Source: JBLHGU01 sp047615875 (GTDB taxonomy: Bacteria; Pseudomonadota; Gammaproteobacteria; Arenicellales; CAJQKF01). Taken from it: a stretch of DNA of 64,000 nucleotides. Where the stretch lies: positions 1-64,000 of the forward strand of contig JBLHGU010000003.1 of assembly GCA_047615875.1 (NCBI GenBank), in the 5' to 3' direction. Position numbers and translations under genes: made by a program. Shown here one piece after another: positions 1 to 8,353 of the stretch; the stretch's first letter is position 1, and the number at the start of each line of letters is the position of its first letter. The notes under the pieces were generated by a model. It was not told the DNA's origin, did no database searches, and saw only the letters and a program-made list of their open reading frames with translations.

Positions 1-193
1 ATTCACCGGTTATTTTTTGCCCGCTGCCGGGTTCATAAACGACTACGGGTGAGAAGCGCTGGTTCACCACCAGAAGTGGGTATTCGTTTTCGGTAGTGGC
101 GCGATCTTTAAAGAAACCGTCAAGTCGCTCGGCGTCGTGATTAGGAAAGCCGCGCTTTAGCGTGCCATATACAAATACAGGATGATTGTGCAT
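1..193 (-). CDS. gamma-glutamylcyclotransferase (GGCT/AIG2-like) family protein, 3' part outside window
   Basis: The 64 visible residues, read leftwards from an ATG at 193, begin with MHNHPVFVYGTLKRG. The VFVYGTLK segment is the signature of the GGCT/AIG2-like fold, whose members cyclise gamma-glutamyl amines or dipeptides, or are of unknown substrate. The gene runs off the left edge, so the catalytic Glu expected further on cannot be checked. It is divergent from the aminotransferase at 247, with about 50 bases between the starts. Family assignment is good; the substrate is unknown. Confidence 0.75.
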   Translation of the reverse strand, partial: MHNHPVFVYGTLKRGFPNHDAERLDGFFKDRATTENEYPLLVVNQRFSPVVVYEPGSGQKITGE

Positions 194-246
194 TTTTTAT
201 TTCAGTATTTTTGTAAAACAATATTGTAAAGGATCCAGGATTAACC

Positions 247-1422
247 ATGACATTACCCGTATCCAGTTTAACCGAAAGAATTTCCGGAGAAAGCGTTAGC
301 GCCTGGGAAATTCATTCCCGCGCGATGCATGACTTGTCGCAAGGCAAGGATGTGATTGTGCTAAGTGTTGGCGATCCTGAGTTTGATAGCCCTGCCGCCG
401 CTATCGATTCGGCAATTAAGGCGTTACGGGCGGGCGATACACATTACTCGGATGTTCCGGGTAAACCGGCACTACGACAGGCAATTGCAACAAAGCATCA
501 GCAGCGCACAGGTCAGAAATCCAGAGCAGAAAATGTGGTGGTGCTGGCCGGAGCTCAGTCGGCTCTATTCGCAGTATCCATGTGTCTTCTGGAGCGTGGT
601 GATGAGGTCATTACATTTGATCCTATCTATACCACTTATGAAGCCACTCTAAGCATGGTAGGTGCCACTATTGTGTCACTGCCAACTTTGCCGGAGCAGA
701 AATTTAGGCCGGATATCAACAGCATTAAATCTGCAATTACACCAGCAACCCGTGCTCTGTTTCTGGCCAATCCGAGCAATCCCACTGGTGTGGTTCTGAG
801 TCAGGAGGAAGTGGAAGCTATAGCAGCATTGGCCATACAACATGATTTCTGGATTGTGGTAGATGAGGTTTATGCTGATCTAGTTTTCGAAGGTGGATTT
901 ACCCATTTTGCCGGCTTGACTGGTATGGATGACCGACTTATCACTGTTTCTAGTTTATCTAAATCCCATGCAATGACGGGTTGGCGTCTCGGCTGGATAG
1001 TGGCTCCAGCTACCCTGGCAGTCCATGTTGAAAATCTGGCGTTGTGTATGCTCTATGGATTGCCGGGCTTTATACAGGAAGCAGGTATCACAACAATTAC
1101 TGAGTGTGATGATACAACCACAAAAATTCGACTTGCCTACAGAGAGCGTCGAGATAAAGTTATGCACTGGTTAGAGGGTATTCCAGGCACCTCATTATTG
1201 AAGCCCGAGGGTGGTATGTTCCTCATGATGGATATTTCCAAATTTGGACTCGAAACATTGGAATTTGTATCTCAGCTATATCAGAAGGAGGGTGTCTCTG
1301 TTATGGATGCAGGTGCTTTCGGTAAATGTGGTGATGGTTTCATTCGAATTTCCTTTGCTCCAGCACTGGATCAGCTTGAATCTGGCTGCAAGCGTATTCG
1401 AAGATTTCTTTCTAGCCATTAA
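247..1422 (+). CDS. PLP-dependent class I/II aminotransferase
   Basis: Fold type I aminotransferase of 391 residues, the usual length. The Schiff-base lysine is K239 in SLSKSHAMTGWRLGW, followed by the phosphate-binding R247; N178 lies in the NPSNPTG motif and D206 in VVDEVY pairs with the pyridine nitrogen. These are the residues of aspartate/aromatic-type aminotransferases. The ATG at 247 is preceded by AGGATCCAGGA, a reasonable ribosome binding site. The amino-acid substrate cannot be told from sequence. It is convergent with the acyltransferase gene, only 9 bases away. Confidence 0.9.
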   Translation: MTLPVSSLTERISGESVSAWEIHSRAMHDLSQGKDVIVLSVGDPEFDSPAAAIDSAIKALRAGDTHYSDVPGKPALRQAIATKHQQRTGQKSRAENVVVLAGAQSALFAVSMCLLERGDEVITFDPIYTTYEATLSMVGATIVSLPTLPEQKFRPDINSIKSAITPATRALFLANPSNPTGVVLSQEEVEAIAALAIQHDFWIVVDEVYADLVFEGGFTHFAGLTGMDDRLITVSSLSKSHAMTGWRLGWIVAPATLAVHVENLALCMLYGLPGFIQEAGITTITECDDTTTKIRLAYRERRDKVMHWLEGIPGTSLLKPEGGMFLMMDISKFGLETLEFVSQLYQKEGVSVMDAGAFGKCGDGFIRISFAPALDQLESGCKRIRRFLSSH

Positions 1423-1431
1423 TCACGAGTA

Positions 1432-3324
1432 TTAGAGGTGATCACCGCGAAGCTCTTGCACTTTGCGTTGTAGGTCAGCCGAAGTAACTTGTTTCGGTGC
1501 AACAGGTGAATCAGCAAGTATGGTGATTTTTGTAAAAAACCTACGCGGTAAACCAGACATTGCACTGCCTGATTTTCGACTGAAATAGCTGCCCCACATG
1601 CCCAGTATGGCCATAGGAACAACAGGTGCTGGCGTGCGTTTTATAATCTTTTCAATACCGTTTTTGAATTTCTGTATTTCCCCATCCCTGCTTATCCCGG
1701 CTTCCGGGAATATGCAGAGCAACTCGCCGTTTTCCAGCACCTTCGCAATACGATCGTAGGTTTCATGGACTTTATGTCGATCAATACGAGGGTCTGTTAC
1801 AGGAATGGCACCGACTGATCGGAACAGCCAATTGAGCACTGGTAGTCGGTAAATATCCTCGTCCATAACAAACCGTAGATGCCTTGGACAGATTGCATGC
1901 AGTATGACCGCATCAGCCAGGCTGACATGGTTGCAGACCAGCACTGCAGCACCTTGATCAGGAATATGATCAAGACCCTGTTTTGAGACCTGGTAAACAC
2001 TATGCACCATGATCCAGCCAATCATGCGAAACAAAAACTCTGGTGCCTGGCCAAAAATATAGATGGACACAACAACGCTGAATAAGGAAATAAAAAGAAA
2101 CAGGTCGGGGATGGAATGCCCTGCACCAAGCACCCAAATACTGATACCAGCCGCGGCTACCATGAATAACGCATTGAGTATGTTATTGGCGGCAATAATT
2201 CGCGCTCGGTAGGCAGGGTTACTACGATCCTGTACCAGCGTATACAAAGGGACGATATAAATGCCGCCAAACACGGCAATCATGAATAGATCTAAAATGA
2301 TTCCGAAGTTGGAGCTGTTTGCCAGGAATTCTACGGCGGTTTGAGTGCTTTCTCCGGTGAGCGGTTCAGTTAGTCCGAAGTGAATGCCAAACACTGCCAT
2401 ACCAATGGCGCCAATGGGAACCAAACCTGCTTCAATTTTTCCTTTGGATAATCTCTCACACAAAAACGAACCTATTCCTATACCTAAGGAAAATAATGTC
2501 AGTAACAAAGTTGCAACTGTGGCATCGCCATTTAAAACAACACGAGTAAAGTTCGGGAATTGGGTCAGGTACACCGCGCCCAAAAACCAGAACCATGAAA
2601 TGCCCAATACTGAAAGAAAAACGGTTCGATTATGTTTAAGCAGTTTTAGTAGCGACCAGGACTCGGTAAATAAGTTGAAGTTAAGTTTTATGGAGGGGTC
2701 CGTCGCTGGAGCGGAGGGGATTCGACGACTGGTTATATAACCAGTGATGGCAATAACTATTATCAGGCCCGCAACAATCCTGGGTCCAGATGCGTCAATG
2801 CTGACAAGAATACCGCCAGTTATCGTGCCAAGTAATATTGCAAGAAATGTGCCTGCCTCAACCAGACTATTGCCGCCGGTTAACTCTTTCTGATCCAGGT
2901 GTTGTGGCAGGATGGCATATTTGGCTGGTCCGAAGAAGGTACTTTGTGCGCCCATGCAAAACAGCACGACAAGCAGTAAGTTGATTGAGTCAAATAAAAG
3001 TCCGATAGCGCCAACTATCATGATGAATATTTCTACAAGTTTGATATTCTGCATATAACCAGACTTGTCGTGTCTATCTGCCAGTTGCCCCGCCAGTGAT
3101 GAAAAAAGAAAGAACGGTAAAATGAATAAACCTGCTGCAATATTTACCAGCCCGTTAATATTGTCGCTAGTGGCTAATGAAAATGTGATTAAAATAATAA
3201 GTGCATTCTTAAATACATTGTCGTTAAACGCTCCAGCAAACTGAGTTAGAAAAAATGGAAGGAAGCGTTTTTGCCTGAGTAAATGAACAGGATTTTTATA
3301 ACTATTGTTAGAAGTTTGAGTCAC
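1432..3324 (-). CDS. MFS transporter fused to 1-acylglycerol-phosphate acyltransferase domain
   Basis: 630 residues. Residues about 20-430 are a twelve-segment MFS permease of LplT type (QFAGAFNDNVFKNAL near the N-terminus). Residues about 440-630 form a PlsC-type acyltransferase with the HX4D catalytic motif (H466 to D471 in NHVSLAD) and FPEAG at 539-543. In the family such fusions move lysophospholipid across the inner membrane and re-acylate it. The acyl-ACP synthetase domain of the longer three-part relatives is absent; the two-part form occurs in other gammaproteobacteria, so this is not obviously a truncation. The start is a GTG. Confidence 0.85.
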   Translation of the reverse strand: MTQTSNNSYKNPVHLLRQKRFLPFFLTQFAGAFNDNVFKNALIILITFSLATSDNINGLVNIAAGLFILPFFLFSSLAGQLADRHDKSGYMQNIKLVEIFIMIVGAIGLLFDSINLLLVVLFCMGAQSTFFGPAKYAILPQHLDQKELTGGNSLVEAGTFLAILLGTITGGILVSIDASGPRIVAGLIIVIAITGYITSRRIPSAPATDPSIKLNFNLFTESWSLLKLLKHNRTVFLSVLGISWFWFLGAVYLTQFPNFTRVVLNGDATVATLLLTLFSLGIGIGSFLCERLSKGKIEAGLVPIGAIGMAVFGIHFGLTEPLTGESTQTAVEFLANSSNFGIILDLFMIAVFGGIYIVPLYTLVQDRSNPAYRARIIAANNILNALFMVAAAGISIWVLGAGHSIPDLFLFISLFSVVVSIYIFGQAPEFLFRMIGWIMVHSVYQVSKQGLDHIPDQGAAVLVCNHVSLADAVILHAICPRHLRFVMDEDIYRLPVLNWLFRSVGAIPVTDPRIDRHKVHETYDRIAKVLENGELLCIFPEAGISRDGEIQKFKNGIEKIIKRTPAPVVPMAILGMWGSYFSRKSGSAMSGLPRRFFTKITILADSPVAPKQVTSADLQRKVQELRGDHL

Positions 3325-3417
3325 GTTGATATGCTCTGTCGAAGAATGTATTTAGTGCAAACGATATTGGTTAGAAATTTGTGTCAGTGTGAACTGATTA
3401 ATTTACTAAATAGCATA

Positions 3418-3446
3418 CTTGAATTGAAGCGGGCTGACACCATTGT
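3418..3446 (+). promoter_or_regulatory. candidate heat-shock (sigma-32) promoter of hsp20
   Basis: CTTGAA at 3418-3423, then 14 bases, then CACCATTGT at 3438-3446. The sigma-32 consensus is CTTGAAA, 13-15 bases, CCCCATNT, so both halves and the spacing fit with one mismatch in the CCCCAT core. It sits about 60 bases upstream of a small heat-shock protein gene, the expected kind of target. Confidence 0.65.
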
Positions 3447-3505
3447 ATAGCCAGACGCGGAAATCATCCGTTTTTTGTAGACAAAACCTTTGGAGTTTCA
3501 TAATC

Positions 3506-3958
3506 ATGAATCAAATTATAAGACGAACTAACAGACGTCCCGGGTGGGAAATGTTTGGTGAATTTGACAACCTTGTAAATCATTATTTTCGAGGCAATGT
3601 AGCACCAGGCTCGGAAACTGAGAGCGCTTTATTACCAGCTATAGATGTTAGTGAATCAGAGCAGACTTATACCGTGCGTGCTGAACTACCAGGCATAAAT
3701 AAAGATGGCCTAAATGTTTCAATCAATGACGGTGTTCTCACTATCACTGCGGAGTCCCGTCGTGAGCATGAAGACAAGGAGAAAGAACGATTTATTCGCC
3801 AGGAGCGCCGTTACGGTAAATTTACACGCTCGATACGTCTAGGGGCTGATGTGGATGAAAGTAAGGTGGCTGCCGATTATTTCGATGGCATATTAACGCT
3901 GATTCTACCCAAGGCAGAATTGGCTAAAACGAAGAAAATAGATGTAAAAATTAACTAG
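3506..3958 (+). CDS. Hsp20/alpha-crystallin family small heat-shock protein
   Basis: An ATP-independent holdase that binds unfolding proteins. The 150 residues contain an alpha-crystallin domain (about 45-140) with PAIDVSESEQTYTVRAELPG near its start and the late FDGILTLILPK strand, plus a basic N-terminal arm. I start at the ATG at 3506 because TGGAG lies about 10 bases upstream and the product then begins MNQIIRRTNRR, whereas an upstream extension to 3443 reads through the promoter. The gene stands alone, with a sigma-32-like promoter before it and a strong hairpin after it. Confidence 0.9.
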   Translation: MNQIIRRTNRRPGWEMFGEFDNLVNHYFRGNVAPGSETESALLPAIDVSESEQTYTVRAELPGINKDGLNVSINDGVLTITAESRREHEDKEKERFIRQERRYGKFTRSIRLGADVDESKVAADYFDGILTLILPKAELAKTKKIDVKIN

Positions 3959-3965
3959 TTAATCC

Positions 3966-4002
3966 TTCCCGTAAACAGATTGGGCTGGTCTGTTTACGGG
4001 GA
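3966..4002 (+). terminator. hairpin downstream of hsp20
   Basis: CCCGTAAACAGA (3968-3979) and TCTGTTTACGGG (3989-4000) are perfect inverted repeats around a 9-base loop, extendable by two pairs. It begins 9 bases after the hsp20 stop. The following bases GAAATTTGTC are only weakly T-rich, so it may be a terminator or an mRNA-stabilising 3' hairpin. Confidence 0.6.
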
Positions 4003-4161
4003 AATTTGTCAATTCTGGTTGTATATTGCCGGTTGCCCTGGACCTTCCGATTCGAATCAGAACATCGCCAGGCTCAATTCAAACTCCTTTGAATGGCGAA
4101 TTCAGACGGTTTTGCGACTAATTTAACCTGCCCATAGGTGAAAAAGTCTGCGCTGTTCCCA

Positions 4162-4190
4162 TATACAGCGATATCGGGCTCGGTTATAAT
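4162..4190 (+). promoter_or_regulatory. candidate sigma-70 promoter of argB
   Basis: A perfect TATAAT at 4185-4190 lies 33 bases before the argB start. A weaker -35 match, TATACA at 4162-4167 (four of six), is at 17-base spacing. The call rests mainly on the -10 box and its position. Confidence 0.5.
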
Positions 4191-4222
4191 CTCGCGCCCT
4201 CATTCTTTACGCCCAAAATATA

Positions 4223-5089
4223 ATGTCCCTCGCTAGCGCAGCCGCTGAACGAGCCGGCGTTCTTGCCGAAGCCTTGCCTTATATCCAGAAGTATCACGGT
4301 CAAACCATCGTGATCAAGTTTGGCGGCAATGCTATGACGGATGAGAAATTAAAGCTGGATTTTGCCCGCGACATCGTTCTTATGAAGCTGGTTGGTATGA
4401 ATCCGGTGGTGGTTCATGGTGGCGGCCCACAAATCAATAGCATGCTCGATCGGCTCGGCAAGGAGTCAAAATTTATTGATGGATTGCGCGTAACTGACCA
4501 GGAAACCATGGATGTGGTTGAAATGGTGCTAGGTGGGTTGATTAATAAAGAAATTGTCTCACTGATTAATCGTCAGGGTGGCAAGGCAGTTGGTCTTACC
4601 GGTAAGGACGGCACTACTATTCGCGCTCGAAAGTTAGGCGGCGAATCCCCCAAGGTGGACTATGGCCACGTGGGTGAGATTGAATCTATTGATCCGGCGC
4701 TGGTGCATTCTCTGGACAATGTGGATTTTATCCCTGTGATTGCGCCTATTGGGGTCGGAATTAATGGAGAGGCATACAATATTAATGCTGATACGGTAGC
4801 CGGTAAGTTGGCAACCACATTGGGTGCCGAGAGACTCTTGTTATTGACCAATACTCCGGGGGTCCTGGATGCTGACGGAAACCTCCTGACCGGTTTAAGT
4901 ATGCAGCAGACCGAGTCGCTGATCGCAGATGGCGTGATTAGCGGTGGCATGCTGCCTAAAGTCGCCTGTGCACAGGATGCGGTACGTGGTGGTGTTAAAT
5001 CTGCCGTTATTCTGGATGGTCGAGTAGATCATTCAATATTACTTGAGCTGTTTACCGACAGCGGCGTAGGCACACTGCTGCATTTCTGA
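4223..5089 (+). CDS. argB: acetylglutamate kinase
   Basis: Phosphorylates N-acetyl-L-glutamate in arginine biosynthesis, in the cytoplasm. The 288 residues show the amino-acid-kinase fold: IVIKFGGNAM near the N-terminus binds ATP phosphates, VVVHGGGPQI binds the substrate, and the later NINADTVAGKLA and SGGMLPKV segments are typical of ArgB. No other arginine genes lie nearby. The start at 4223 is supported by the promoter just upstream. In gammaproteobacteria argB often lies alone or near radC/dfp genes; here it is followed by typA. Confidence 0.95.
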   Translation: MSLASAAAERAGVLAEALPYIQKYHGQTIVIKFGGNAMTDEKLKLDFARDIVLMKLVGMNPVVVHGGGPQINSMLDRLGKESKFIDGLRVTDQETMDVVEMVLGGLINKEIVSLINRQGGKAVGLTGKDGTTIRARKLGGESPKVDYGHVGEIESIDPALVHSLDNVDFIPVIAPIGVGINGEAYNINADTVAGKLATTLGAERLLLLTNTPGVLDADGNLLTGLSMQQTESLIADGVISGGMLPKVACAQDAVRGGVKSAVILDGRVDHSILLELFTDSGVGTLLHF

Positions 5090-5160
5090 CAGCTAGCTAT
5101 TCTTCTTTTTTCTTTCTTCTTTCCATTTTCTATTTCCGGGACAAGAATCCCGCATGATCT

Positions 5161-6996
5161 ATGAGCTCGAATACTCTTACTGACATCTCACGCATTCGCA
5201 ATGTGGCGATAATCGCCCACGTTGACCATGGCAAGACAACGCTCGTAGATAAGTTGTTAGAACAAAGCGGTACTCTGGGTGACCGCTTTGGCCCTATTAG
5301 CCGGGTTATGGATGCCAACGACCTTGAGAAAGAGCGTGGTATCACCATTCTTTCGAAAAACACCTCCCTGAGTTGGAATGGCTACCGGATAAATATTGTC
5401 GATACGCCGGGGCATGCTGATTTTGGTGGTGAAGTTGAGCGAGTTTTGTCCATGGTGGACGCTGTTTTATTACTCGTTGACGCTGTAGAAGGTCCCATGC
5501 CGCAGACACGATTTGTTACTCAAAAAGCTTTTGAGCATGGCCTGAAACCGATTCTGGTAATAAATAAAATTGATCGCGATGGAGCTCGACCAGATTGGGT
5601 TCTAGATCAAACCTTTGACCTGTTTGATAAGCTTGGGGCAACTGAGGAGCAACTGGATTTTCCGGTTATTTACGCCTCTGCTATTCAGGGCTATTCCAGT
5701 ACGACTTCTGATGTCAGAGAAGGCAATATGGATCCACTATTTGATGCAATAATCGAGCAGGTTTCGCCACCTGATGTGGATTTGTCTGGGCCGTTTCAGA
5801 TGCAGGTATCGAGCATGAATTACTCATCTTATGTCGGTGCCATAGCCATTGGGCGTATCTCGCGAGGTACTGTGCGAACTAATACTCAGGTGAAAATTAT
5901 CAGTCGCGAGGGCAAAATCCGCACGGGGCGTATCCTGCAGGTGCTGCAATTGAATGGTCTGAACAAGATCGAAATTCCGCTTGCCCAGGCCGGTGACATT
6001 ATTGCTATTACCGGCATCGAACGACCAAAGATTTCCGACACCATTTGTCATCCGGAAACAGTCGAAGCACTACCACCATTGAGTATTGACGAACCAACAG
6101 TCACTATGACTTTTCAGGTCAATAACTCTCCGTTTGCCGGCAAGGAGGGAAAATACCTGACATCGCGGCAAATTCTCGAACGACTTGATCGCGAGATTAT
6201 TCACAATGTGGCGTTACGAGTAGAAGAAACTGATGATCCAGAAAAATTCAAGGTTTCAGGACGTGGTGAGCTACACCTGTCGGTGCTGATTGAAACTATG
6301 CGTCGCGAGGGTTTTGAGTTAGCGGTTTCCAGACCGCAAGTTATTTATCGAGAGATCGACGGAAAGTGGTGTGAGCCCTATGAAGATGTGTCTGTTGATC
6401 TTGAAGAACGTCATCAAGGCGCTATGATGGAGGCACTAGGTGCTCGTGGAGCGCATCTCGAGGACATGGCACCGGATGGCAAGGGCCGGGTTAGATTGCG
6501 CTATTTATGTCCAGCTCGTGGATTAATTGGCTTCCGTACCCGGTTCATGACAATGACATCGGGAACGGGGTTGATGCATCATGTGTTCAATAGTTATGCT
6601 GCACTGTCATCCGCTAATATAGAGCATCGCCAGAATGGCGTTATGATTGCCAATGGCATGGGCAAGGTGTTGGCCTATTCGCTGTTTAATTTACAGGGAA
6701 GAGGACGAATGTTGGTTCTCCCAGGTCAGGAAGTATATGAAGGGCAGGTCGTTGGAATTCACGCCAGAGATAATGATCTGGTGGTTAATCCCTTGAAGGC
6801 TAAGCAGTTGACCAACGTGCGGGCATCCGGAAAAGATACCAATTTGTTACTCACTCCAGCAGTTCAATATTCACTGGAAGAGGCTCTTGAATTTATCGAG
6901 GACGACGAGCTTTTGGAAATTACCCCGAAGGGCATTCGCGTACGTAAACGTTATCTGAAAGAACACGAGCGCAAGCGATCAGCCAAGGCTTCCTAG
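5161..6996 (+). CDS. typA: ribosome-associated GTPase TypA/BipA
   Basis: A translational GTPase of the EF-G class that binds the 70S ribosome and helps 50S assembly under stress such as cold. The 611 residues match the family length. The G1 motif is AHVDHGKTT (about 19-27), G3 is DTPGHADFGGEV, G4 is NKIDRDG. The later RGLIGFRTRF segment is the BipA-specific C-terminal signature. No strong Shine-Dalgarno sequence is visible before the ATG at 5161, but the conserved N-terminus begins 13 residues in, so the start is about right. Confidence 0.95.
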   Translation: MSSNTLTDISRIRNVAIIAHVDHGKTTLVDKLLEQSGTLGDRFGPISRVMDANDLEKERGITILSKNTSLSWNGYRINIVDTPGHADFGGEVERVLSMVDAVLLLVDAVEGPMPQTRFVTQKAFEHGLKPILVINKIDRDGARPDWVLDQTFDLFDKLGATEEQLDFPVIYASAIQGYSSTTSDVREGNMDPLFDAIIEQVSPPDVDLSGPFQMQVSSMNYSSYVGAIAIGRISRGTVRTNTQVKIISREGKIRTGRILQVLQLNGLNKIEIPLAQAGDIIAITGIERPKISDTICHPETVEALPPLSIDEPTVTMTFQVNNSPFAGKEGKYLTSRQILERLDREIIHNVALRVEETDDPEKFKVSGRGELHLSVLIETMRREGFELAVSRPQVIYREIDGKWCEPYEDVSVDLEERHQGAMMEALGARGAHLEDMAPDGKGRVRLRYLCPARGLIGFRTRFMTMTSGTGLMHHVFNSYAALSSANIEHRQNGVMIANGMGKVLAYSLFNLQGRGRMLVLPGQEVYEGQVVGIHARDNDLVVNPLKAKQLTNVRASGKDTNLLLTPAVQYSLEEALEFIEDDELLEITPKGIRVRKRYLKEHERKRSAKAS

Positions 6997-7001
6997 TTTA
7001 A

Positions 7002-7019
7002 TCGGTGCTGATGCACCGA
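7002..7019. terminator. hairpin between convergent typA and the coiled-coil gene
   Basis: TCGGTGC (7002-7008), loop TGAT, GCACCGA (7013-7019) forms a perfect 7-bp stem. It lies between the two facing stop codons at 6996 and 7023 and could terminate both transcripts. T-richness is modest on either strand. Confidence 0.45.
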
Positions 7020-7022
7020 AAT

Positions 7023-8204
7023 TTAACCCCTGTTAGCGTTTTTTTCATCAATCCCGGCAATGCGTCGGGCATTGGAAATCCATTCGTTTTGGGTGGAAAA
7101 ACGCTTAAAGTAAGGCATATATTCCGTAATACGCCCCAGGTCATCATCATTGATTGCAGCCATATCGGCAATAGTGTGAATACCGGCTTTTGCCAGCTCA
7201 TCAGCCCTTTTGGGCCCTATGCCTTTAAGTTGCTTGAGATCTGTTCCATCACTCACATCTTCAGACTTTTTTGTTGGCGTTGAAACAGTTTTTACGGCCG
7301 TTGGCCTTGGGGCAGAACGAGCGGCTAGTGTGCGTTCCAGACTTACAATCGTGGACTGATTAGCCAGTAGTTCATTACGTAATCCAGTAAGCTCTTCTTT
7401 CAGCAAGTTTTCGCGAGTCGCATGTTCATGATTGACTCGTTCGAATTCTCGTTCAAGATTGGATGCATGCGCAGCGGTTTTCTCTGCCTTCTCTGCTTTG
7501 GCATTTGATAGGGTTTGTTCATATTGCTTTTTATTCTGCAATATCATCAGCTGCTGCTCAAGCTCATCAACGCTCTTATTACTTGCTTCTAATTGTTTTT
7601 GATATTCAGTTTCTTTTTGTTGCCGATTTGAATTGTGAGAGGAAATCTGTAGTTCTACATCTTTGAGACGGGTATTTTTCTCAGTGATTACGTTTTCGAG
7701 ATCCTCAATCTGGCGGACCTGACTTTGGTAGCGGCCAATCGCACCATCTTTTTGGCGATTAGCAAGATTCAATTCTGATTGTAATCGATTAATTTCTTCA
7801 GATTCAGATTCGTCACCCAACAGGCTTCGCGTGCTCAAATTAAATTGAAGTGCATCAAGTTCTGATTGTTTTTGAGCTTGCAGGTTGGATAATTCTTCCG
7901 CGAGTTCTCGAATTCGATTATCCCGTCTTTCAACTAAGTCAAATAAGGGCTCCAGCTCATTTATGCGCTTTTGAAACTGGTCCTTCTCGACTTTTCGAAT
8001 CTGGCTTAGTTTCTTGAAGTTTTCCTCCATTTTTGTGAAGTGACCGCGGCTCTTCTGCACGATAGTTTTATTTTCTGCAGCCTCTTTTACTAAATGATCT
8101 TCTCGACTAGAGACCTGAACTCCGCGGATCAGCCAACCGATGATGCCACCTATAATTGCTATGACAATCAGGCTAATCAGAATTTCGGTCAGTAGTGAAC
8201 TCAC
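7023..8204 (-). CDS. membrane-anchored coiled-coil protein with C-terminal helix-hairpin-helix domain
   Basis: 393 residues with three parts: one N-terminal membrane segment (about 9-28, ending WLIRG), a long charged coiled coil (about 40-290), and a C-terminal helix-hairpin-helix module (about 323-352, LKQLKGIGPKRADELAKAGI) like those that touch DNA in a non-sequence-specific way. Function unknown. The GTG start at 8204 has GGAG six bases upstream. It follows the BON-like membrane protein gene on the same strand with 149 bases between. The layout suggests a membrane-tethered nucleic-acid or protein-interaction scaffold; that is inference. Confidence 0.75.
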   Translation of the reverse strand: MSSLLTEILISLIVIAIIGGIIGWLIRGVQVSSREDHLVKEAAENKTIVQKSRGHFTKMEENFKKLSQIRKVEKDQFQKRINELEPLFDLVERRDNRIRELAEELSNLQAQKQSELDALQFNLSTRSLLGDESESEEINRLQSELNLANRQKDGAIGRYQSQVRQIEDLENVITEKNTRLKDVELQISSHNSNRQQKETEYQKQLEASNKSVDELEQQLMILQNKKQYEQTLSNAKAEKAEKTAAHASNLEREFERVNHEHATRENLLKEELTGLRNELLANQSTIVSLERTLAARSAPRPTAVKTVSTPTKKSEDVSDGTDLKQLKGIGPKRADELAKAGIHTIADMAAINDDDLGRITEYMPYFKRFSTQNEWISNARRIAGIDEKNANRG

Positions 8205-8353
8205 GCTTTACTCCGGTATAAATAGTGACCCCAGATTATTCCATCCAGAGTAAAATATTTCGGCATCGGGATAGACAAATTCATTATATATAACTTGAAA
8301 AGAATTCGCTAAATACAACCATTGTAACAGGAATAAGTCAAATCTAACCAGCT

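Noticed and set aside
2384..2740. 118-residue plus-strand frame inside the MFS-acyltransferase gene
   Set aside because: Shadow of a well-supported gene on the other strand.
1432..3324. Truncated three-domain Aas-type gene
   Set aside because: The two-domain MFS-PlsC form of this length is common in gammaproteobacteria, and no synthetase remnant follows.
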